Notes: a model not told the origin generated them from the sequence alone. Shown: positions 8,091 through 17,578, numbered from the stretch's first letter. The stretch is 64,000 nt of DNA from Kitasatospora kifunensis (GCF_014203855.1 NZ_JACHJV010000001.1:4278001-4342000), one strand, 5' to 3'. A program made the numbers and translations.

Positions 8091-8387
8091 TCAGTCCATC
8101 TCGAGCACCCGCGCGTGCAGCACCTGACGCTGCTGCAGGGCGGCGCGAACCGCGCGGTGCAGCCCGTCCTCCAGGTAGAGGTCGCCGTGCCACTTGACCA
8201 CGTGGGCGAAGAGGTCGCCGTAGAAGGTTGAATCCTCGGCCAGCAGGGTTTCCAAGTCCAACTGGCCCTTGGTGGTTACCAACTGGTCGAGACGCACCGG
8301 ACGAGGGGCGACGTCCGCCCACTGACGGGTGCTGGTCCGGCCGTGATCCGGGTACGGCCGCCCGTTGCCGATGCGCTTGAAGATCAC
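8091..8387 (-). CDS. Conserved small protein, VapB-antitoxin-like by common annotation
   Basis: A 98-residue protein starting at GTG (IFKRIGNGRPYPDHG) with a conserved block QWADVAPRPVRLDQLVTTKG and a C-terminal WHGDLYLEDGLHRAVRAALQ. Very similar proteins are conserved in Streptomyces and are often labelled type II antitoxin VapB family, but I see no PIN-domain toxin gene nearby, so a toxin-antitoxin role is doubtful here. It stands alone between the LytR_C gene and the TIM-barrel-like gene on the same strand. Confidence 0.75.
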   Translation of the reverse strand: MIFKRIGNGRPYPDHGRTSTRQWADVAPRPVRLDQLVTTKGQLDLETLLAEDSTFYGDLFAHVVKWHGDLYLEDGLHRAVRAALQQRQVLHARVLEMD

Positions 8388-8529
8388 ACGGAAAGCCTAC
8401 CGTTAGGGCGGCGCATGGCGCAGCAAGCGCGCTGGCTCGCCGCGCGCTGCTGACGGTACGTCTACGGATGAGGCAGGCAATTCCCAGGTCGAACCGGCCC
8501 GAACTGGCGGGTAGCCGATTTGAAGACGT

Positions 8530-9696
8530 TCAACCGTGCAGCGCGGCGCCGATTCGGTCCATCGAGTGCAGCCGCATCAGCCCGTAGTTGTAGAACTCGA
8601 CCTCGGGCACCCCGAGCTCGCGCAGCGTCGTGATCTTCGCGGCGAGGTTGGCCGGGCCGTCGCAGTCCTGCGCCATGGGGCGCAGGATCACGGCCAGGTC
8701 GGCGGGTCGCACGCCGTGCAGCGCGAAGGCGGCGACCTTCTCGCGGACCGCCTCGGGCGTCCTGGCGTAGCCCAGCGTCTCGATGCCCACCCCGGCGGCG
8801 GTCAGCGCGGGCAGGTCGATGCCGGCCAGCCAACCGGCCCCGGGGCCGTCGCCGTCCATGAAGCTCAGCCGCATGCCCTGGCGCCCGGCCCGCTCGGCCA
8901 GTTCGGCGGCGAGCGAGGTGACGGTGGCCGCGGCGGCGTCGACGTAGGCCGCCAGCGCGCCGTCGGCCAGCCGGTCCAGCGCGGCCGGCTCGGCGGCGGC
9001 CCGGTCATCGGCCAGTCGGCGGCGGATCTCGGTGGACACCACCTGCTGGACCTCCTCGGCCGGCACCCCCTGGGCCCGGGCCGCAGACCGGCAGTGCGGG
9101 CAGAAGCAGAGGCCGAGCAGCGCCTCGGCCACCGCGCCCAGCTGCTCGAAGTAGCGCTCGTGGTGGTAGCCGTGCCGCAGGCCGTGGAAGTGCAGCGACT
9201 CGGCGCGGATCGCGTCCACGCCGTACCGGGCCAGCTCGTCGACCAGGGTGTGCGCGTAGGCGCGGACCTCGGGGTTGGCGGGGCACAGCTCGGTCAGGTG
9301 GCGGTCGCCGAAGGCGTTGGCCGGCGCGCAGTCGGGGTGCTGGAAGCCGAGCCGGTCGTTGTGGCAGAACACGGTCCAGGCGTGCAGCTTCAGTCCGCGC
9401 CGCCGGGTCTGCTCGGCCGCCTCGGCGAACGGGTCGCGCTCGCCGATCGCGCCGGCCGCGACCGGTGCGAGCCGCTGCCCGGCCCACCGCGCCGGGTCGG
9501 GGCGGAAGTACGCCGCGCCCGGCTCCAGGTAGCGCACCACCCGGGTCGGGTGGTGCGGGAAGACGTCGCGGGCCGCGTGGTAGACCGAGGCGAGGGTCAG
9601 GCCGCCGACCCCGGCCCGCTCGGTGAGGTTCCCGAAGAAGGTGTCCGCACCCTCGTCGATCAGGTCGGTGGCGAAGGCGAGGACGGACGACTGCAC
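8530..9696 (-). CDS. Hypothetical protein, probable TIM-barrel glycoside-hydrolase-like fold
   Basis: 388 residues with no signal peptide. The sequence alternates strand-helix units (LKLHAWTVFCHND, GVDAIRAESLHFHG, RLSFMDGDGPGAGWL, VEFYNYGLMRL) in a way that resembles a TIM barrel of the glycoside-hydrolase-like superfamily, with acidic residues at strand ends (AES; DGD) as possible catalytic groups. A CFCPHC motif at about residue 197 could bind a metal. The GTG start has GGAG upstream. No operon partners. The exact family and substrate are not recognisable; an isomerase of similar fold would be an alternative. Confidence 0.6.
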   Translation of the reverse strand: MQSSVLAFATDLIDEGADTFFGNLTERAGVGGLTLASVYHAARDVFPHHPTRVVRYLEPGAAYFRPDPARWAGQRLAPVAAGAIGERDPFAEAAEQTRRRGLKLHAWTVFCHNDRLGFQHPDCAPANAFGDRHLTELCPANPEVRAYAHTLVDELARYGVDAIRAESLHFHGLRHGYHHERYFEQLGAVAEALLGLCFCPHCRSAARAQGVPAEEVQQVVSTEIRRRLADDRAAAEPAALDRLADGALAAYVDAAAATVTSLAAELAERAGRQGMRLSFMDGDGPGAGWLAGIDLPALTAAGVGIETLGYARTPEAVREKVAAFALHGVRPADLAVILRPMAQDCDGPANLAAKITTLRELGVPEVEFYNYGLMRLHSMDRIGAALHG

Positions 9697-9788
9697 GGCG
9701 CGGCTCCGGGGCGGAGAGGGGAGGGGAGCCTCACGCTAGCCGCTCCGCCGAGTGATGGTCTAGACCTGCGAGGGGTGGGCGGTGCCGC

Positions 9789-10523
9789 TCAGAGGCCGAG
9801 GTCCTTCAGCTCCTTGAGCAGCTCGGCCCGGCTGCTGGAGCCGGCGGGCCCGCTGGACTCGCCGCGCGGGCCTGCCTGGCTCGCGCCCGCCGGCTCCCGG
9901 GCCGCCCTCTCCTGCGCTGCCCGCTCCTGCCCCGCGCGGTCGCGCAGCAGCCAGGCGCCCGCCACCCCGCCGACCAGCCCGCCCAGGTGGGCGAGCCAGC
10001 TCACTCCGCCCGGCGCCCCAGGCGTCGCGCCGACCAGCTCGTAGGCGAAGGAGGCCGCCATCACCACGCCGATCAGCGTGTCGATCAGATGCCGGTCGAA
10101 GAGCCCGCGCAGCACCACGTAGCCGAGGTAGCCGAAGATCAGCCCGCTGGCGCCGACCGAGACCGTGTTGCCGTCCTGGAAGATCCACACTGCCAGGCCG
10201 CTGGTCACGGTGATCAGCAGGGTCAGCAGCAGGAACTTCTTGACGCCCCGGTAGGCCGCCAGGAAGCCGAAGACGAACAGCGGCCCGGAGTTGCCCTCCA
10301 GGTGCTGCCAGCTGAAGTGCAGCAGCGGTGCGGTGAAGATCTCCGGCAGCCGGGTGATGTCGTGCGGCCGGATCCCGTACTGGAGCGCCAGCTCGTTCTG
10401 GTCCGACCAGTTGCCGAGCTGGATCGTCCAGACCAGGCAGAGGAAGCCGAAGATCACGAAGAAGGCCTTGCGCGCCTCCGCGATCATCCGGGCCTCCGCG
10501 CTGCGCAGATCGTGCTCCGCCAT
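9789..10523 (-). CDS. Rhomboid-family intramembrane serine protease
   Basis: 244 residues with six likely transmembrane helices and a soluble Ala/Glu/Arg/Gly-rich tail of about 60 residues. The rhomboid active-site signature is present: HLEGNSG (His-x3-Asn) at about residue 75, the nucleophile motif VGASGLIFG (GxSG) at about 123-131, and the partner His in SWLAHLGGLVGG near 175. The protein should cleave membrane substrates within the bilayer. The ATG start is preceded by GGGGAGA. It is divergent from the secreted mannosidase gene. Confidence 0.88.
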   Translation of the reverse strand: MAEHDLRSAEARMIAEARKAFFVIFGFLCLVWTIQLGNWSDQNELALQYGIRPHDITRLPEIFTAPLLHFSWQHLEGNSGPLFVFGFLAAYRGVKKFLLLTLLITVTSGLAVWIFQDGNTVSVGASGLIFGYLGYVVLRGLFDRHLIDTLIGVVMAASFAYELVGATPGAPGGVSWLAHLGGLVGGVAGAWLLRDRAGQERAAQERAAREPAGASQAGPRGESSGPAGSSSRAELLKELKDLGL

Positions 10524-10644
10524 GTCTGTCTCCCCAGGCCGACGCGCGTTTTCCCCGATAGTAGGCCGGTCGGTCTCAGCCGTTCGAGCGACACCCGGTC
10601 TGTCGCGACCGCTTCGAGCTGGTGGCGAGCCACACCATGACGAA

Positions 10645-13446
10645 ATGACTGTTCGTCAGATGATCACTGTGGTGCTGGCCGCTGTGCTGGCCGGCGCGAG
10701 TGGCACCCCGGCGGTGGCCGCGGCCAGCACGCCCACCGTAAAGCACCGGCCCACCGCCAAGCAGCGGCCCGCCCCCAAACACCGGACGCAGGTCGACGAC
10801 CCGGCCCAGTACGTCAACCCGTTCGTCGGCACGGAGCAGGGCGCCGTCGACTACGGCAACGGCGGTGGCGCGGGCAACACCTTCCCCGGCGCGAGCGCCC
10901 CGATGGGGATGGTCCAGTGGAGCCCGGACACCGTCACCTACCAGCACGGCGGCTACCTCTACAGCGACCAGCGGATCCGCGGCTTCAGCCTGACCCACAT
11001 CTCCGGCGCGGGCTGCGGCGACTACGGCAACATCCCGTTCCTGCCGATCCTCGGTGACACCCCGGTGGGCCACGAGACCTTCTCGCACGACCACGAGTCG
11101 GCGGCGCCGGGCAGCTACGCGGTCACCTTCGACAACGGGCTGCGCACCGAGCTGGCCACCACCCAGCGCTCGGGCATCGCCCGGTTCAGCTACCCGGCGG
11201 GCCAGACCGCCTCGCTCACCGTGGACGCCGGCCGGGCCTTCAACAAGGCCAGCGGCTCGGTGACCATCGGCACCGACAGCATCTCCGGTTACACCGACGG
11301 CGGCGGTTTCTGCGGGTCGAACAACCGCTACCGGATCTACTTCACCGCCGTCTTCGACCACCCGTTCATCCGGTCCGGCATCGTGCGCGGCGGCCGGCTG
11401 GACACCACCCGCCGCACCGCCAGCGGCGAGAGCGCGGGCATCGCCCCGCAGCCGCCGCGCACCGCCGCGGCCCAGGCCAAGGCGGCCGGCCACCGCGGCC
11501 CCGGTCAGGTGCTGCACCCCGACGCGCCGGACACCGGCTCCGGTGCGCAGGCGCTGGTCTCCTTCGACACCCGGGACAGCCGCACCGTCACCGCCCGGGT
11601 CGGCATCTCCTTCACCAGCGCCGAGGGCGCCCGCGCCAACCTGGACGCCGAGCAGTCGGGCCGCCCCGACCTCGATCAGGTCAAGGACGCCACCCGGGGC
11701 CGCTGGAACGAGCTGCTGGGCCGGATCGCGGTGGCCGGCGGGACCGGCAAGCAGACGCGCACCTTCTACACCGCGCTCTACCACTCGTTCCTGCACCCGA
11801 GCGTGCTCAGCGACGTGGACGGCCACTACCCCGGCTTCGACGGCAAGGTGCACCGCACCGACTCCGGGAAAGTCCAATATGCCGACTTCTCGGGCTGGGA
11901 CGTCTACCGCTCCGAGATGCAGCTGGTCGCCCTGCTGGCCCCCAAGGAGGCCTCCGACATCGCGCAGTCGCTGCTCAACCAGGGCACCCAGGCCGGCTAC
12001 TTCGACCGCTGGACGGTGGCCAACGGCGGCACCGGGGTGATGGTGGGCGATCCCGTGCCCATGATCGCCGCCACCATCCACGCCTTCGGCGCCACCGACT
12101 TCGACGCCGCGGGGCTGCTCCGGCAAGCGCTCGCCGGCCGTCAGGACGACCGCGAACGCCCGGGCCACGCGGTCTACGACAGCCAGGGCTACCTGTCGGT
12201 GGGCACCGCGGGCGAGTGGGGCACGGTCTCCAGCACCCTGGAATACACCAGCGCCGACTTCGCGCTCGCGCAGCTCGCGGGGAGCCTGGGCGACACCGCC
12301 GACCACGATGCGCTGCTGCGCCGCTCGGCCGGCTGGCGCAACCTGTTCAACATCAACAGCGACTACCTCCAGCCGCGCGACGCCGACCACGGCTGGCCGG
12401 ACTTCAAGCCCACCCAGCAGGACGAGTACGTCGAGGGCGACGCCGCCCAGTACACCTGGATGGTCCCGTTCAACCACCGCGGCCTGTTCGACGCGATGGG
12501 CGGCAACCAGGCGGTGGTCCCGCGGCTGGACAGCTTCCTCGAGCAGCTGAACGCCGGCCCGGGCGCGCCGCACGCCTACCTGGGCAACGAGCCCTCGCTC
12601 AACACCCCCTGGACCTACGACTACGCGGGCCGCCCCGACCGCACCGCCGACGTGGTGCGCCGCGTGGTGACCACGCTGTTCGGCGACACGCCCGACGGCG
12701 AGGTGGGCAACGACGACCTGGGCGAGATGTCCTCCTGGGCGGTCTGGGGCTCGATCGGGCTCTACCCGCAGGTCCCGGGCCGGGCCGAACTGGTGCTGGC
12801 CAGCCCGCTCTTCCCGCAGATCACCATCACCCGCGGCACCGGTGCCTCGATCGACATCAGCGCGCCCGGCGCCTCCGCCGAGGTCCGCTACGTGCACGGG
12901 CTGCGGGTCAACGGCGCGGCCTCCACCCGCCCGTGGGTCGGCCCCGCGCTGATCACGGACGGCGGCACCATGGAGTACGAGCTGGCCGCCACCCCCGACC
13001 CGAGCTGGGGCACCGACCCGGGCGACGCGCCGCCCTCCTTCGACGTCGGCCCGGCGCAGCCGGTGACCGGCGTGCTGACCGGCCTGGTCGGCAAGTGCCT
13101 GGACGTCGACGGCGGCAAGGCCGACGACGGCACGGCCATCCAGCTCTGGGGCTGCAACGGTGGGAACGGCCAGCGCTGGACGCTGGCGAGCGACGGCACG
13201 GTGCGCGCGCTCGGCCGCTGTCTGGACGCGAAGGACAGTGGAACCGCCGACGGCACGGCCATCCAGCTCTGGGACTGCAACGGCACCGGCGCGCAGCAGT
13301 GGTGGGCACGCCCGGACGGTTCGCTCTACAGCCCGCCGGCCGGCCGCTGCCTGGACGTCCCGCACAGCCGCACCGATGACGGCACCAGGCTGCAGCTCTG
13401 GGACTGCAACGGGACGGCCGCGCAGCACTGGACGATGTCGCACTGA
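10645..13446 (+). CDS. Secreted GH92 alpha-mannosidase with C-terminal ricin-type lectin domain
   Basis: 933 residues. The N-terminus (VRQMITVVLAAVLAG...AVAAAS) is a Sec signal peptide, followed by a Lys/Pro/His-rich spacer. YVNPFVGTEQG near residue 56, HGGYLYSDQRIRGFSLTHIS, and NEPSLNTPWTYDYAG plus VGNDDLGEMSSWAVWGS near the end of the catalytic part are hallmark stretches of glycoside hydrolase family 92, calcium-dependent exo-alpha-mannosidases. From about residue 808, three repeats with QLWGCNG/QLWDCNG and QRW/QQW/QHW motifs form a ricin B-lectin (CBM13) domain that should bind sugar polymers. The frame is open 354 bp further upstream, but the signal peptide fixes the start near 10645 (or ATG 10660). 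It probably degrades fungal or yeast mannans or N-glycans outside the cell. Confidence 0.92.
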   Translation: MTVRQMITVVLAAVLAGASGTPAVAAASTPTVKHRPTAKQRPAPKHRTQVDDPAQYVNPFVGTEQGAVDYGNGGGAGNTFPGASAPMGMVQWSPDTVTYQHGGYLYSDQRIRGFSLTHISGAGCGDYGNIPFLPILGDTPVGHETFSHDHESAAPGSYAVTFDNGLRTELATTQRSGIARFSYPAGQTASLTVDAGRAFNKASGSVTIGTDSISGYTDGGGFCGSNNRYRIYFTAVFDHPFIRSGIVRGGRLDTTRRTASGESAGIAPQPPRTAAAQAKAAGHRGPGQVLHPDAPDTGSGAQALVSFDTRDSRTVTARVGISFTSAEGARANLDAEQSGRPDLDQVKDATRGRWNELLGRIAVAGGTGKQTRTFYTALYHSFLHPSVLSDVDGHYPGFDGKVHRTDSGKVQYADFSGWDVYRSEMQLVALLAPKEASDIAQSLLNQGTQAGYFDRWTVANGGTGVMVGDPVPMIAATIHAFGATDFDAAGLLRQALAGRQDDRERPGHAVYDSQGYLSVGTAGEWGTVSSTLEYTSADFALAQLAGSLGDTADHDALLRRSAGWRNLFNINSDYLQPRDADHGWPDFKPTQQDEYVEGDAAQYTWMVPFNHRGLFDAMGGNQAVVPRLDSFLEQLNAGPGAPHAYLGNEPSLNTPWTYDYAGRPDRTADVVRRVVTTLFGDTPDGEVGNDDLGEMSSWAVWGSIGLYPQVPGRAELVLASPLFPQITITRGTGASIDISAPGASAEVRYVHGLRVNGAASTRPWVGPALITDGGTMEYELAATPDPSWGTDPGDAPPSFDVGPAQPVTGVLTGLVGKCLDVDGGKADDGTAIQLWGCNGGNGQRWTLASDGTVRALGRCLDAKDSGTADGTAIQLWDCNGTGAQQWWARPDGSLYSPPAGRCLDVPHSRTDDGTRLQLWDCNGTAAQHWTMSH

Positions 13447-13495
13447 GCCAGGCCCCGGGGCGCGCTCCGCAAGGACAGGCCGCCAGGCCGGCGGG

Positions 13496-14113
13496 TCACT
13501 TCGCCGGCTTGGCGGCCTTCCTGGTCTTCTCGGTCTTCTCGGCCTTGGCCGCCTGCTTCAGCTGCTGCTTGTAGGCGCGGACCTGGCTGAGCGAGTCGGG
13601 GTCGGTGATGTCCGCCACCGAGCGGTAGCAACCGTCCTCCCCGTAGGGGCCGGCCGCCTCGCGCCAGCCCGTGGGGCGCACGCCGAACTGCTTGCCCAGC
13701 AGGGCCAGGAAGATCTGCGACTTCTGGGTCCCGAAGCCCGGCAGCGCGCTCAGCCGTGCCAACAGGTCGGACCCGTCGGCCGCGTCCTGCCAGAGGGCGG
13801 CGGCCTCGCCGTCGTAGTGCTCCACCAGGTACTGGCAGAGCTGCTGCACCCGCTTGGCCATCGAGCCGGGGTAGCGGTGCACGGCGGGCTTGGCGGAGAG
13901 CAGCGCGGCGAAGGCGTCCGGGTCGTAGCCGGCGATCTGGTGGGCGTCCAGCTCCTCGGTGCCCAGGCGCTGACTGATCGTCAGTGGACCGGTGAACGCC
14001 CATTCGAGGGGAACTTGTTGATCCAGCAACATGCCGATCAGGGCAGCCAGCGGGCTGCGGCTGAGCAGCGCGTCGGCGTCTTGCTGTTGGGCGAGGTGGA
14101 GGGAGACGGCCAT
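13496..14113 (-). CDS. HhH-GPD superfamily base-excision DNA repair protein
   Basis: 205 residues. DPLAALIGMLLDQQVP-type text (SPLAALIGMLLDQQVPLEWAF, about residues 20-40) and the helix-hairpin-helix LSALPGFGTQKSQIFLALLG (about 120-140) are the two hallmarks of the HhH-GPD DNA glycosylase fold. No 4Fe-4S Cys cluster is seen, unlike EndoIII/MutY. The C-terminus is a Lys/Ala-rich tail (KAEKTEKTRKAAKPAK) likely to contact DNA. The ATG at 14113 is preferred over 14122. The gene faces the GH92 gene; the lesion specificity is unknown. Confidence 0.8.
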   Translation of the reverse strand: MAVSLHLAQQQDADALLSRSPLAALIGMLLDQQVPLEWAFTGPLTISQRLGTEELDAHQIAGYDPDAFAALLSAKPAVHRYPGSMAKRVQQLCQYLVEHYDGEAAALWQDAADGSDLLARLSALPGFGTQKSQIFLALLGKQFGVRPTGWREAAGPYGEDGCYRSVADITDPDSLSQVRAYKQQLKQAAKAEKTEKTRKAAKPAK

Positions 14114-14426
14114 GGCTCCCATGGTGGTCGAGGCCGCCGCTCGGTCGGCCGCGCAACACGCCGCCGGGCCGAGCTGCCGGTGACGGAGGGCGAGACCTGT
14201 GGCGTGGGCGGTGAAGAGGAGGCGAGAGAATCCGGGATTCCCCTTTAATGATGACTCATCAGTAGGTTGTTCCGCATTGTTGCCAGCCTCCGAAGAATCC
14301 TCAAGTAATCCTCAAATTAATGCATCGATCTGGCCTCGAAGGGTTACCAGAATTTCCGGTCCGGGTTACGTTGCCAGGCAACGCGCGGAGCATCCCCCGC
14401 CGCGCAGGAGAGGTAGCGAAACACTT
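14114..14426 (+). promoter_or_regulatory. Upstream region of the amino-acid permease, with palindrome CGTTGCCAGGCAACG
   Basis: The 313 bp between the divergent repair gene and the permease hold no convincing gene. Bases 14225-14365 are clearly A+T-richer than the surroundings, consistent with promoter DNA. A perfect 7+1+7 palindrome, CGTTGCC-A-GGCAACG, lies at 14369-14383, 43 bp before the permease ATG, in a position suited to a repressor. Confidence 0.45.
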
Positions 14427-15908
14427 ATGAGCACGGACATCCCCAAGCGCTCGAAGTCCGGATCGCCCGTCCCCGACCCCAGGGCGGCCGACGCCGCCAC
14501 GCCGGTCGACCTCGGCGGACACGGCGGCGGTGGGCACCTGCAGGCCGGCCTGAAGAACCGGCACCTGTCGATGATCGCGATCGGCGGTGTGATCGGCGCG
14601 GGCCTGTTCGTCGGCTCCGGCGCCGGCATCGCGGCGACCGGCCCGGGCATCCTGCTCTCCTACCTGCTGGCCGGTGTGCTGGTGGTGATGGTGATGCGGA
14701 TGCTCGGCGAGATGGCCGCCGCCGACCCGCAGAGCGGTTCGTTCTCCGCCTACGCGGACCGGGCGCTCGGCCGTTGGGCGGGCTTCACGATCGGGTGGCT
14801 GTACTGGTTCTTCTGGGTGGTGGTGCTGGGCGTCGAGGCCACCGCCGGTGCGAAGATCCTCAACGGCTGGCTGCCGAGCGTGCCGCAGTGGGCGTTCGCG
14901 CTTCTGGTGATGGCCGTGCTGACCTCGACCAACCTCTTCTCGGTCGCCTCCTACGGCGAGTTCGAATTCTGGTTCGCCGGGATCAAGGTGGTCGCGATCG
15001 CCGCGTTCATCGTGATCGGCCTGCTCGCGGTGTTCGGCGTGCTGCCGGGTACCCACGCGGTGGGCACCACCAATCTGTTCGGGCACGGCGGATTTCTGCC
15101 GCACGGTGTCGGGGCGGTCTTCAGCGGCATGCTGACCGTGGTCTTCGCCTTCATGGGCAGCGAGATCGTCACCCTGGCGGCGGGCGAGTCGAGCGACCCG
15201 GAGCGGGCGGTCAGCAAGGCGACCAACAGCGTGATCTGGCGGATCGGGATCTTCTACCTCGGCTCGATCGCGATCGTGGTGACCCTGCTGCCGTGGAACT
15301 CGGCCTCGGTCAAGGGCAGCCCGTACGTGGCGGTGCTGGAGCACGTCGGGATCCCCGGGGCGGGCCAGGTGATGAACGTCATCGTGCTGACCGCCGTGCT
15401 GTCCTGCCTCAACTCCGGGCTCTACACGGCCTCCCGGATGGCCTTCTCGCTCGGCCAGCGCGGTGACGCGCCGGCTTCCTTCGCCAAGGTGACCAGCCGG
15501 GGCGTGCCGCGCACCGCGATCCTGGCCTCGGTGGTCTTCGGCTTCGTCGCGGTCTTCTTCAACTACACCTCGCCGAACACCGTCTTCCAGTTCCTGCTGA
15601 ACTCCTCCGGTGCGGTGGCGCTCTTCGTCTGGCTGGTGATCTGCGTCTCGCAGCTGCGGATGCGCCGGATCATCGAGCGTGAGTCGCCCGAGCGGCTGAC
15701 CGTGCGGATGTGGCTCTTCCCGTACCTGACCTGGGCCACCATCGGGTTGATCGCCTTCGTGGTGATCTACATGTTCACCGACCACGACGGGCGCAACCAG
15801 ATGATCCTCTCGCTGGTGGCCGCCGCGATCGTGCTGGTGGCCGCCAAGGTGGTGGACGCCCGCCGCAAGGCGGCAGCGGCAGCGGCAGCAGCCGCCGCCG
15901 TGAGCTGA
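14427..15908 (+). CDS. Amino-acid permease (APC superfamily, GabP/AnsP-like)
   Basis: 493 residues with 12 predicted transmembrane helices. The N-terminal LKNRHLSMIAIGGVIGAGLF with GSGAGIAATGPG is the substrate/sodium-site loop of the amino-acid transporter family (residues about 43-78), and SGSFSAYADRALGRWAGF matches GABA/asparagine/aromatic permeases. The polar N-terminus (about 40 residues) and an Ala-run tail are cytoplasmic. The ATG at 14427 has GGAGAGG upstream. The substrate is most likely an amino acid such as GABA, asparagine or proline; it cannot be fixed by sequence reading. It faces the MFS gene with only 3 bp between stops. Confidence 0.9.
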   Translation: MSTDIPKRSKSGSPVPDPRAADAATPVDLGGHGGGGHLQAGLKNRHLSMIAIGGVIGAGLFVGSGAGIAATGPGILLSYLLAGVLVVMVMRMLGEMAAADPQSGSFSAYADRALGRWAGFTIGWLYWFFWVVVLGVEATAGAKILNGWLPSVPQWAFALLVMAVLTSTNLFSVASYGEFEFWFAGIKVVAIAAFIVIGLLAVFGVLPGTHAVGTTNLFGHGGFLPHGVGAVFSGMLTVVFAFMGSEIVTLAAGESSDPERAVSKATNSVIWRIGIFYLGSIAIVVTLLPWNSASVKGSPYVAVLEHVGIPGAGQVMNVIVLTAVLSCLNSGLYTASRMAFSLGQRGDAPASFAKVTSRGVPRTAILASVVFGFVAVFFNYTSPNTVFQFLLNSSGAVALFVWLVICVSQLRMRRIIERESPERLTVRMWLFPYLTWATIGLIAFVVIYMFTDHDGRNQMILSLVAAAIVLVAAKVVDARRKAAAAAAAAAAVS

Positions 15909-15911
15909 GCC

Positions 15912-17465
15912 TCAGTTGCCGCTCGGCGCCTCCCGGACCAGCCAGCTCACCGCGAAGGTGAGCAGCGCCAGGACGGTGGCGCCGAGCAGCATGCCGTGCA
16001 GGCCCGTGCCGGCGGCGACGCGGAAGGCGTCCCTGGCGGCGGGCGGCAGCTCGCGCAGCTGGGCGGGCGCCAGGGTGTGCGAGCCGCTCGCCAGGCGGTG
16101 CGCGGCGGCGGTACCCAGCTGCCGGGCCAGGCTCGCCTGCAGCCGGTCGGCGTAGGCGGTGCCCAGGAGCGCGATGCCCAGCGAGCCGCCCAGGGTGCGA
16201 GCCAGCGTGACCGTCCCGCTGGCCGCCCCGAGGTCGCGCGGCGGGGCGCTGAGGGTGGTGATCAGCAGGCAGCTCTGCGAGAGCAGGCCGATGCCGATCC
16301 CGGTGACGGTGGCCAGCAGCGCGGTGGCCAGGGGCGGGGTGCCCGGGCCGACCAAGCGCAGCACCAGCAGGCCGGTGGTCAGCAGCGCGCCGCCGGCGAT
16401 CGGGTAGCGGCGGTAGCGCCCGGTGCGGCCGATCCCGCGGCCGGCGCCGAGCTGGGCGCCGAGCATGCCCAGCAGCAGCGGGAGCAGCAGCAGACCGGCG
16501 GCCGTGGGCGAGCTGCCGCGGCCGGACTGCAGGTACTGCGGCAGGCAGGTGGTCACGGCGAGCATCACCGCGCCGACGAGCAGGCTGAGCAGTTGGGCGA
16601 CGGTGAAGTTGGCGTTGCCGAACAGCCGCGGCGGGATGATCGGCTCCTCGGCCCGCCGCTCGGCGAACCAGAAGCCGACCAGGGCGAGCACGCCGAGCGC
16701 GGCCAGGCCCAGCGAGCGCGGGTCGCTCCAGGCGTACCGGGTGCCGCCGACGCTGGCCAGCAGGGTCAGGCTGAGGATGCCGGCGGTCAGCAGCCCGGTG
16801 CCGAGCAGGTCGAGCCTGGCCCTGATCCGCTCGGTCCGCAGCCGGACCAGGGTGGCGACCAGCAGCAGCGCGAGGCCGCCGAGCGGCAGGTTCACGTAGA
16901 AGGTCCAGCGCCAGCTGAGCCGGTCGGTGAGGAAGCCGCCGATCAGTGGTCCGCCGATGAACGCGATCGGCATCATCACGCCGATCATCGACTGGAGCCG
17001 GGTGCGCAGTCGGCCTGCGCCCAGCACGGTGAGGATCGACAGCGCCCCGACCATCAACCCGCCGGCGCCCAGGCCCTGCAGGGTCCGGAAGGCGATCAAC
17101 TGGGTCATGTCGGTGGACAGTCCGGCCAGCGCCGAGCCCAGCAGGAAGAGCCCGATCGAGGCCATGAAGGTGCCCTTGCGGCCGTACAGGTCGCCGAGCT
17201 TGCCCCAGATCGGCGTGCTCGCGGCGCTGCTGAGCAGGTACGCCGTCACCACCCAGGAGAGCTGCTGCAGGCCGCCCAGCTGGCCGACGATGGTGGGCAG
17301 CGCGGTGCCGACGATCAGTCCGTCGAGCATCGCCAGGAACATTCCGAGCAGCAGCCCGAAGGCTCCGAGGTAGAGCCGGCGGCGGGCGGCGGGGGAGTCG
17401 TCGTCGCGGTCTGCGAGGGCGGCGGGCTTCGGTGGGCGCTCGGTCTGCCGGGTCTGCTCGGTCAT
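15912..17465 (-). CDS. MFS drug exporter, DHA2 (14-TMS) type
   Basis: 517 residues with 14 predicted membrane helices, the EmrB/QacA-type layout. After a charged N-terminus come GLLLGMFLAMLDGLIVGTALPTI (TM1, with the conserved acidic residue), the loop LGDLYGRKGTF of motif A, and LGAGGLMVGALSI. Such proteins expel drugs or endogenous antibiotics using the proton gradient. The ATG start has GGAGGGG. It is divergent from a TetR gene across a 113-bp promoter region carrying two long direct repeats, so it is almost certainly repressed by that TetR. Confidence 0.9.
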   Translation of the reverse strand: MTEQTRQTERPPKPAALADRDDDSPAARRRLYLGAFGLLLGMFLAMLDGLIVGTALPTIVGQLGGLQQLSWVVTAYLLSSAASTPIWGKLGDLYGRKGTFMASIGLFLLGSALAGLSTDMTQLIAFRTLQGLGAGGLMVGALSILTVLGAGRLRTRLQSMIGVMMPIAFIGGPLIGGFLTDRLSWRWTFYVNLPLGGLALLLVATLVRLRTERIRARLDLLGTGLLTAGILSLTLLASVGGTRYAWSDPRSLGLAALGVLALVGFWFAERRAEEPIIPPRLFGNANFTVAQLLSLLVGAVMLAVTTCLPQYLQSGRGSSPTAAGLLLLPLLLGMLGAQLGAGRGIGRTGRYRRYPIAGGALLTTGLLVLRLVGPGTPPLATALLATVTGIGIGLLSQSCLLITTLSAPPRDLGAASGTVTLARTLGGSLGIALLGTAYADRLQASLARQLGTAAAHRLASGSHTLAPAQLRELPPAARDAFRVAAGTGLHGMLLGATVLALLTFAVSWLVREAPSGN

Positions 17466-17483
17466 GGTGGGACCCCTCCGTGT

Positions 17484-17553
17484 GTACGCCGTCTACTGCG
17501 GATACAACGTACACATTGCCGCGTACGCCGTCTACTGGGAATACGATGTACGC
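17484..17553. promoter_or_regulatory. Tandem TetR operator candidates between the MFS and TetR genes
   Basis: Two near-identical ~30-bp units, 17484-17513 and 17523-17553, share GTACGCCGTCTACTG and then GATAC/AATAC and GTAC. Their start-to-start distance is 39 bp. Each unit has GTAC at both ends, giving a loose dyad. They fill the divergent promoter region, so one regulator dimer pair could control both genes. Confidence 0.7.
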
Positions 17554-17578
17554 ACGCCCAGTAGTGAAGGAGGTCCTG

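Noticed and set aside
8091-8387. Toxin-antitoxin module
   Set aside because: The protein is VapB-like only by general annotation; no PIN-domain or other toxin gene lies next to it.
10576-13443. A 955-codon minus-strand reading frame
   Set aside because: It is fully antisense to the clear GH92 mannosidase gene and consists of low-information Val/Ala/Gly/Arg-rich text.
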